NCBI RefSeq assembly: GCF_007748115.1
Contig: NZ_CP036289.1
Coordinates: 1,426,001 to 1,490,000, forward strand
DNA: 64,000 nt
Reading direction: 5' to 3'
Source of the DNA: Bremerella volcania
GTDB taxonomy: Bacteria; Planctomycetota; Planctomycetia; Pirellulales; Pirellulaceae
Shown: piece after piece, positions 58,544 through 64,000 of the stretch
Position numbering within the stretch: the stretch's first letter is position 1
How the letters are laid out: each line of letters starts with the position of its first letter
Notes under the pieces: generated by a model
The model's database searches: none
What the model was told of the DNA's origin: nothing
What the model saw: only the letters and a program-made list of their open reading frames with translations
Made by a program: the position numbers and the translations under genes

Positions 58544-58981
58544 TTACTTCGTCAGATCCCACGCCAACTGATTGCCGCCGGCGGCATCGATCTCGACCGT
58601 GAGTTCGGAGTTTTGATTGTACTGGGCAGGGATGTACTGCACCGGCACGGTCCCCGCTCCGCCGACTTCCATGCTTCGCTTCATGTCGGCCGAAAGCTTC
58701 TTGGGATCTTCCAGGCGTGTCGCCGTGATGCGCACGATCTTCTTGCCTGGCGTGGCACTTAACTGAAACTTGCCGTCGTGGATCGAAGCGGCATAGGGAC
58801 GCTCGCCCGCTTGAACCGGTTCGAGAATCACTTTGCCGCTTTCCAACGGGCTGCCGTCAAAAGTCACCGTGCCGTAAACCAGCGTCGTGCCATCGCCATT
58901 GCCAGCCGAGCAACCGGCGGCGGCAATCAATAGACAGCACGAAAGCAGGCAAGCCAACCGAAAGGTCCATGAGATGTTCAT
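58544..58981 (-). CDS. Lipoprotein with carboxypeptidase-regulatory-like fold
   Basis: A 145-aa protein with a lipoprotein signal (LIAAAGC, C24) and a short beta-sandwich (TTLVYGTVTFDGSPLESGKV ... VRITATR, quoted in parts: VYGTVTFDG, GSPLESGKV). Proteins with this fold and length are commonly found immediately downstream of DUF1559 pseudopilins in planctomycetes. ATG is at 58979-58981. The pseudopilin gene ends 115 bases upstream on the same strand, consistent with one transcript. Confidence 0.82.
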   Translation of the reverse strand: MNISWTFRLACLLSCCLLIAAAGCSAGNGDGTTLVYGTVTFDGSPLESGKVILEPVQAGERPYAASIHDGKFQLSATPGKKIVRITATRLEDPKKLSADMKRSMEVGGAGTVPVQYIPAQYNQNSELTVEIDAAGGNQLAWDLTK

Positions 58982-59095
58982 TGCGATCACCAGGAAATGA
59001 ATAAGGACGTGGAATGAAGAAAAGACAAGCAGTACCGACGTGGCTTGCGCGAGCGTCGGGCACTGCCTGTCATGAGGCCGAATCAAAGAGCGAGA

Positions 59096-60091
59096 TCAAA
59101 AGTTGCCGAGAACTTCACCGTTGCCAGTCGTTCCCAGGGCTCGCCAGGTGGTGAGATCAATCGTCTCGGGAACGAACCGCACCGAAGCGTCCCCCAGCAC
59201 CGTATTCACGCCGCCAGCGTGGTAGCTGCGAGCCGAGTTGCGGTAACCGCCGCTCGAGTTGTTGTCGTCGTAGCCGACGTCTTCGCAGGGAGCGATGCGG
59301 TCCCAGTCGCCATTGGTGCATTCGTTGTTGTTGGTATCGCTACGAACGATCAGGTCCGGCAGCGAAGTGTTGGGGGATTGCTGCGTCGAAAAGAAGCCTT
59401 CGCCGTGGTTCGCTCCCTGCCAGTAGCCGCCGGCATCATAAATGTGTCCCGGGCGATTGGCGCCGCGAATGATCGCTTCGCTCCCCATCACCGTGTTCGA
59501 GCTACCGTCGGTGAGGTCGTTAAAGCCGGTGCTCGAATCGTAGTAGAACATCCCCTTGGTACTGTTCGACGGGTTGGCCGTCCGCTTGAAGAAGTCGGCA
59601 CCATTGCACAGCACGTAGTTGCCTACCTGGTTGCCTCGACAGTAAGCGGGGTTATTCGGCTCGGAAGGGCAGTTGAAGATGCTGATCACTGCGCCCCCCA
59701 GGAGGCTTCCCTTGAAGGTCGAGGGAACCGTGTAAACGTACGAGTAGCCGCCGCTCAGATTGCCACCGCTGGACTTGGGAGTGCGGATGCATTCTTCGTA
59801 AACCCCTTGCAGCGCGTCTTGCTCGACGAACGGCAGAATCCGCTGAAACCAGCAGTCGCGGTTGCCGATGTTGCCCAGGCGAAAGCCATACGGGAAATTG
59901 CCATGGGTGTCGTGATAGTTGTGAAGTGCCAGGCCAAGTTGCTTGAGGTGATTGGTGCACTGCATGCGGCGAGCCGCCTCTCGGGCTTGTTGAACTGCAG
60001 GCAACAAAAGAGCAATCAAGATGCCGATGATCGCGATGACCACCAGCAGTTCGACCAGCGTGAAACCAGGCTTGCGAGAGCGGACGTTCAT
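59096..60091 (-). CDS. DUF1559 type IV pseudopilin-like protein
   Basis: A 331-aa protein with a type III signal peptide and N-terminal helix: KPGFTLVELLVVIAIIGILI (cleavage after Gly, Glu at +5) followed by QQAREAARRMQC, the hallmark of planctomycete DUF1559 (SBP_bac_10) proteins. The C-terminal part has a typical YHAGGVNTVLGDASVRF end. It is probably processed by prepilin peptidase and assembled in a pseudopilus or sheath. ATG is at 60089-60091. Such genes are numerous in these genomes. Confidence 0.93.
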   Translation of the reverse strand: MNVRSRKPGFTLVELLVVIAIIGILIALLLPAVQQAREAARRMQCTNHLKQLGLALHNYHDTHGNFPYGFRLGNIGNRDCWFQRILPFVEQDALQGVYEECIRTPKSSGGNLSGGYSYVYTVPSTFKGSLLGGAVISIFNCPSEPNNPAYCRGNQVGNYVLCNGADFFKRTANPSNSTKGMFYYDSSTGFNDLTDGSSNTVMGSEAIIRGANRPGHIYDAGGYWQGANHGEGFFSTQQSPNTSLPDLIVRSDTNNNECTNGDWDRIAPCEDVGYDDNNSSGGYRNSARSYHAGGVNTVLGDASVRFVPETIDLTTWRALGTTGNGEVLGNF

Positions 60092-60628
60092 GAGATTCTC
60101 CAAAACTGAAAAAAATACGAAAGTTAGAATTATGCGAAGAAAACGGGTGTTTTTCAGGAAGGTCAAGCCATGCGACTTGCGACCGACACGCCGCTGGGGC
60201 ACTTTCAGGAGTGGCTCAATGCGACGCGATCTAGTTTAGAGGGGCCTGGATTTAATTTGCAACAAAGTTGACTGCCAGGAAACACTTAAATCATGCTTTC
60301 TTCACTCTCTCTTCATGTACTCAAACGTAACGGGGCCATTTCCGCGCGACTGCACAGTTGAGAGAAGGTGCCTTGCCGTCGGCCACTTTCGCGAGCTAAC
60401 CGACAGGAGCCTCCTCGTGGTGAAGATAAGTTGTGAGGATGACTCGGTTTACGAAGGAACTTTGACGCCGGCCGTTTGACGCCTGGCGAGGGCCTGGAGG
60501 GCCGTTGTTCCTCCTCCGAATGACGGATAAACTGAAGGTTTGACCGCATGTTGGCCTGATTGATTAGCGACTGGCCGCCAAGTGGCGGTCGTGATGAACA
60601 ACGAACTGCACCCCTACCTTCCAAAAAG
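60092..60628. other. Intergenic region between pseudopilin and leuB-like gene
   Basis: A 537-base divergent spacer without a convincing gene. Short frames occur, but none has protein-like features. It must hold the promoters for the minus-strand pseudopilin and the plus-strand dehydrogenase. I found no leader peptide like that of leuA in front of the leuB-like gene. Confidence 0.45.
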
Positions 60629-61702
60629 ATGTCGAACATGAAAATTGCCGTAATTGGTGGAGATGGAACTGGACCTGAAGTAACCGCGGAAGCCCTGAAA
60701 GTGATGGACGCAGCCGCGAAGTTGGAAGGTTTCACCATCGAAACGACCGAGTTCGGTTTTGGTGGGGATCATTACCTGAAGACAGGTGAAATCCTGCCGG
60801 AAGGTGCCGTAGACCAACTGCGTAAGTTCGACGCCATCTTCCTCGGAGCGATCGGTCACCCCGACGTCGCCCCTGGTATTCTGGAAAAAGGCTTGCTGCT
60901 GCAGCTTCGATTTCAGTTGGACCAATACATCAACTTGCGTCCGGTGAAGCTGTACCCAGGCGTCGATACTCCGCTGAAGGACAAGGGGCCGGAAGAAATC
61001 GATTTCGTCGTCGTGCGTGAAAACACGGAAGATCTTTACGCCGGTATCGGTGGTTTCCTGAAGAAGGGGACCGCGGACGAAGTCGCCACGCAGACCGCCA
61101 TATATACCCGCAAAGGTTGCGAGCGTTGGCTGCGTTGGGCTTTCGAGTACACCCAGAAGCGAAACAACCCGAAGGGTAAGAAACTGACCCTGGTCGCCAA
61201 GACCAACGTGCTGACCTACGGGCACGACCTGGTGTGGAGAACCTTCCAGGAAGTCGCCAAGGATTACCCCGACGTCGAGCCGGACTACAACCACGTCGAT
61301 GCCTGTTGCATGTGGATGGTCAAGAACCCCGAGTACTACGACGTGATCGCCACGACCAACATGTTCGGCGACATCATCACCGACTTGGCCGGCATCCTGC
61401 AGGGCGGCATGGGTGTGGCTGCCGGCGGCAACATCAACCCGGATGCAGGCGGTACCAGCATGTACGAACCCATGGGGGGAAGTGCTCCGAAGTACACCGG
61501 CAAGAACGTGATCAACCCGATCGCGGCAATCAGCGCCGGGGCCATGCTGCTGGAACACACCGGTCAGCCGGCTGCCGGGGCACGCGTTTTGAAGGCCATC
61601 CAAACCGTTACCGGTACCAAGATGAAGAGCCAAAGTGCCGGCAAGATGGGCTACGGAACGACGGAAGTGGGCGACCTGGTCGTCGAAGCACTCGGCGGCT
61701 AA
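60629..61702 (+). CDS. 3-isopropylmalate/isocitrate-type dehydrogenase, leuB-like
   Basis: A 357-aa beta-decarboxylating dehydrogenase. Motifs: GGDGTGPEVT at the N-terminus, LRFQLDQYINLRPVKLYPG with the substrate Arg, VVVRENTEDLYAGI, and the metal-binding Asp cluster in TNMFGDIITDLAG, and GSAPKYTGKNVINPIA. The residues fit the leuB/tartrate dehydrogenase branch more than isocitrate dehydrogenase, so it is likely the third step of leucine synthesis, though leuA is 6.5 kb away and separately controlled. ATG at 60629; 60638 is also possible. A strong terminator follows. Confidence 0.85.
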   Translation: MSNMKIAVIGGDGTGPEVTAEALKVMDAAAKLEGFTIETTEFGFGGDHYLKTGEILPEGAVDQLRKFDAIFLGAIGHPDVAPGILEKGLLLQLRFQLDQYINLRPVKLYPGVDTPLKDKGPEEIDFVVVRENTEDLYAGIGGFLKKGTADEVATQTAIYTRKGCERWLRWAFEYTQKRNNPKGKKLTLVAKTNVLTYGHDLVWRTFQEVAKDYPDVEPDYNHVDACCMWMVKNPEYYDVIATTNMFGDIITDLAGILQGGMGVAAGGNINPDAGGTSMYEPMGGSAPKYTGKNVINPIAAISAGAMLLEHTGQPAAGARVLKAIQTVTGTKMKSQSAGKMGYGTTEVGDLVVEALGG

Positions 61703-61739
61703 CTGCCACAATCCGAAACCCAACCATCAGAACAGACAG

Positions 61740-61779
61740 GGGGTCACGACCGAGAAACTCGGTCGAGGCCCCTTTTTTT
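61740..61779 (+). terminator. Strong terminator after leuB-like gene
   Basis: A stem of 8 base pairs (61747-61754 with 61758-61765) with a 3-base loop, extended by a second 6-base segment (61740-61745 with 61767-61772) after a mismatch, and followed by seven T (61773-61779). It lies 37 bases after the stop codon. Confidence 0.9.
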
Positions 61780-61819
61780 AAATGCACCTCAATTCGCGGG
61801 AGGCAAAAGGAAAACTGCC

Positions 61820-62596
61820 ATGAGCGTAAAAAGCCTCTTTGATCTGACAGGTCGCGCCGTTCTCGTTACCGGGGGAAGCAAGGGGATCGGTAAGACCGTT
61901 GCCCGAGCGTTCGCCGAATGTGGAGCGAATGTCTGCATCACGGCCCGTCATCAAGACGAATTGGAAGCCGCCGCTGACGAAATCGCCCAGGGGCTGAGTG
62001 TCCAGGTCGAGTACCGCGTCTGCGACATGGGGGACCGCCAAGAGGTGGGCGCGATGGCGGTCGATGTTTTGCAAACATTTGGGGGGATCGACGTGCTGGT
62101 GAACAACGCCGGAACAAACAAACCTCAAATCTTAACGGAAACTACCGACGAAGTTTGGGATGAAGTGTTAGAACTGAACTTCACCGCGTGCATGCGTTTA
62201 GCTCGTCATGTCGTCCCTAGCATGAAGGAAAAAGGTTGGGGGCGAATCATTCACCTTTCCAGTGTCATGGCGATGGCTTCCAATCCTGGTCGGGGGCTGT
62301 ATTCCGGAACGAAAGCAGCACTTATTGGGATGGCCAGGGCGCATGCGTTAGAATTGGGTCCATACGGCATTACCGTCAATTGCATATGCCCCGGCCCAAT
62401 CGCGACCGACCTCCCCATGAGCTTGTTAAACGACGAGCAAAAAAAACGTTTCGCCGAGCGGACCGCCGTGAAAAGGTGGGGGGAAACGATCGACATGGTG
62501 GGGCCTGCCTTGTTGCTAGGTAGCGATGCCGGTGCCTACATTACAGGGACGACCATCCTTGCTGATGGCGGATTGATTTGCCGAACGTTCGACTAA
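61820..62596 (+). CDS. Short-chain dehydrogenase/reductase
   Basis: A 258-aa classical SDR. The cofactor motif is TGGSKGIG (residues about 17-24), with NNAG at about 93-96, and the catalytic Ser/Tyr/Lys in SSVMAMASNPGRGLYSGTK (S at about 146, Y and K in YSGTK). C-terminal DGGLI is as usual for the family. It resembles gluconate 5-dehydrogenase/FabG-like enzymes, but the substrate cannot be fixed. ATG at 61820 with AAGGAAA upstream. It is an independent transcript, as a terminator lies before it. Confidence 0.88.
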   Translation: MSVKSLFDLTGRAVLVTGGSKGIGKTVARAFAECGANVCITARHQDELEAAADEIAQGLSVQVEYRVCDMGDRQEVGAMAVDVLQTFGGIDVLVNNAGTNKPQILTETTDEVWDEVLELNFTACMRLARHVVPSMKEKGWGRIIHLSSVMAMASNPGRGLYSGTKAALIGMARAHALELGPYGITVNCICPGPIATDLPMSLLNDEQKKRFAERTAVKRWGETIDMVGPALLLGSDAGAYITGTTILADGGLICRTFD

Positions 62597-62735
62597 AACT
62601 GCGCAGCTTGCTGGTTGCCCCAGGGTTATCCGGCAAGTCTTTTCCTGGTGCAGCGTGCGTTGAACGACGACTCGATGTGACTACTTAATAGATCAGCGCC
62701 TTCGCAACCGCGAGACGCGACGACTTGGCTTGCTC

Positions 62736-63095
62736 ATGAATCTACAGATCATCTCAACCAAAGACAGCCACGTTCATATCGCCGTATCTGGCAAAGTCAG
62801 CCAGGACGGCATCCCCCGCGACAAAGAGCCCATTTCGAGTCTATTGGGGCCAGATGCTTACACCCTGACGGTGCTGCTGGACCTCAAAGATACGGAAGTG
62901 ATTGACTCGAGCGGCATCGGCTGGCTTCTGGTTTGTCACAAACGTTTCGCCGAGAAGGGGGGGCGCATGATTTGTTATTCGGCACCTCCCGCGGTTGCCA
63001 ACGTCTTTAAATTGATGCGCATGGATCTTGTCTTTGATAACGCGGCCAACGCCGCGGAAGCGGAGAAACTAGCTGGTGTCAACGCAGAAACATAA
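62736..63095 (+). CDS. STAS-domain anti-sigma-factor antagonist
   Basis: A 119-aa STAS protein. The conserved phosphorylation-site loop is DSSGIGWLL (Ser in DSSG), preceded by the typical strand TVLLDLKD and followed by the strand GGRMICYSAP. Family members such as SpoIIAA bind anti-sigma kinases. ATG at 62736. Its 3' end overlaps the following secretion ATPase gene by 20 bases if that gene starts at 63076. Confidence 0.85.
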   Translation: MNLQIISTKDSHVHIAVSGKVSQDGIPRDKEPISSLLGPDAYTLTVLLDLKDTEVIDSSGIGWLLVCHKRFAEKGGRMICYSAPPAVANVFKLMRMDLVFDNAANAAEAEKLAGVNAET

Positions 63096-64000
63096 TTCGA
63101 ATGGGGTCGATTCGTCGCAAGAGATCGACCGTGGCCACAAGCACGATCGCTCGCAAGGCATCGACTTCACGCACGTCAAAATGAGCAATCTCGATACGGA
63201 AGCCCAGATGCGGCTTCTGATCGAGCATTCGTCGATGACCGGTGCCAGCGATCTGTTTATCTTCGCTGGCGAGCCTGAGTACCAGGTCGCGATGCGGTTA
63301 TGGGGTCGGATGCGGCCCATCACCAGTCTGCCGTCCGCTGAAGGGCGTCAACTGTTGAACTACGTCAAGGCGCTCGCCGGAATCGATATCACCGAGCGTC
63401 GCCGGCCACAGGATGGCCGTTGGATCTATCGCGACGACGAGAAAGTCATCGACCTCCGGTTGAACCTGATTCCGACCCGCGAAGGGGAAGACCTCACGGT
63501 TCGCTTGCTCGACCGTGAAAACAACCTGCTGTCGATCGACGAGATCGGTCTCGGTCGTCACGACCGCAACGCGTTGATGGAAATGCTGCAGTCGTCTTCC
63601 GGGCTTGTGCTGGTCACTGGCCCGACCGGCACCGGCAAAACCACCACGCTGTACGCTTGCCTGCAGCATCTCAACGACGGCAATCGCAAGATCAATACCC
63701 TCGAAGATCCGATCGAGTTCTCGCTACCTGGCATTCGTCAATCGCAAGTCAACTTGAAGGTCGGGCTTGACTTTTCGGACCTCCTGCGGGGCGTCATTCG
63801 TCAGCAGCCGGACGTGATCATGGTGGGCGAAATTCGCGACAAGGAAACGGCAGTCACCGCCGTGCGTGCCGCCAATAGTGGCCATCTTGTGTTCGCCACG
63901 CTACATGCTCCGGTCGCCACTGGTGCCGTGCAAAGCATGTTGTCCTTCGATATCCATCCTTACTTTCTGGCCAGTTGTTTGCGGGGTGTGATCGCCCAGC
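63076..64000 (+). CDS. Type II/IV secretion ATPase (GspE/PilB family), 5' part
   Basis: The gene is cut by the right edge. The visible 308 codons contain the N-terminal region and the ATPase core: Walker A GPTGTGKTTT, Asp box (LEDPIEFSLPGIRQ), Walker B MVGEIRDKE, and His box GHLVFATLHA. Such ATPases drive pilus assembly or type II secretion, and would be a natural partner for the DUF1559 pseudopilins. The start is GTG at 63076 (GGAG 11 bases upstream, overlapping the STAS gene); ATG at 63181 is the alternative, with no good ribosome-binding site. Confidence 0.85.
   Translation, partial: MSTQKHNSNGVDSSQEIDRGHKHDRSQGIDFTHVKMSNLDTEAQMRLLIEHSSMTGASDLFIFAGEPEYQVAMRLWGRMRPITSLPSAEGRQLLNYVKALAGIDITERRRPQDGRWIYRDDEKVIDLRLNLIPTREGEDLTVRLLDRENNLLSIDEIGLGRHDRNALMEMLQSSSGLVLVTGPTGTGKTTTLYACLQHLNDGNRKINTLEDPIEFSLPGIRQSQVNLKVGLDFSDLLRGVIRQQPDVIMVGEIRDKETAVTAVRAANSGHLVFATLHAPVATGAVQSMLSFDIHPYFLASCLRGVIAQ

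Overview
The window reads as chromosomal DNA of a planctomycete, most likely in the Pirellulaceae (Blastopirellula/Bremerella-like). The markers are a DUF1559 pseudopilin, a formylglycine-type sulfatase, a MoxR/DUF58/BatA operon with very long membrane and coiled-coil proteins, PQQ-propeller and NPCBM proteins, an outer-membrane porin plus LpxB (Gram-negative-type envelope), and many GTG/TTG starts in fairly GC-rich DNA. This placement is inferred from gene content; no 16S rRNA is present, and I saw no tRNA, CRISPR array, insertion sequence or prophage.

Layout. 1-160: 5' end of purD (minus). 697-13886: a respiratory operon with two tandem amicyanin-like blue-copper proteins, a dihaem cytochrome c lipoprotein, an A2-type cytochrome c oxidase (coxB, coxA, a coxC with a large coiled-coil insertion, and subunit IV), haem A and haem O synthases (ctaA, ctaB), an ABC exporter, a double-domain SCO copper chaperone, a DUF420 protein and a small membrane protein. 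14057-30668: a second long same-strand array with a TPR/PQQ protein, MoxR ATPase, DUF58, BatA-like vWA, a second vWA membrane protein, a 1319-aa coiled-coil membrane protein, a Q-rich secreted protein, a Tat-exported alpha/alpha-barrel protein, an NPCBM protein and a small protein. 30708-44945: mixed metabolic and envelope genes (apgM, a metal-dependent hydrolase, lpxB, a glycosyltransferase-like protein, a second DUF420 protein, sulfatase plus an LDH/MDH-family enzyme, a porin, a SOUL protein, a cupin, a PIG-L deacetylase and an alpha/beta hydrolase), with several convergent pairs overlapping at their 3' ends.

44953-52495 looks accessory: a DUF7832-like protein, an Imm11-like immunity protein, a Tat-exported glucanase-like protein, a PAAR/DUF4123/DUF2515-like cassette typical of type VI secretion effectors, and an AT-rich HNH-type gene. 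52587-54461 is leuA (minus) with what appears to be a complete transcription-attenuation leader: promoter, 17-residue leucine-rich leader peptide, competing hairpins and a terminator. The remainder holds small planctomycete-type proteins, a region-2-only sigma-like protein, a 7Fe ferredoxin, a lipoprotein, the pseudopilin, a leuB-like dehydrogenase, an SDR, a STAS protein and the 5' part of a type II/IV secretion ATPase cut by the window end.

The most interesting items are the leuA attenuator, the unusual oxidase operon (blue-copper donors, coxC insertion, tandem SCO), the ten-gene MoxR/vWA array and the PAAR cassette. All family calls come from reading motifs by eye; no database search was run.
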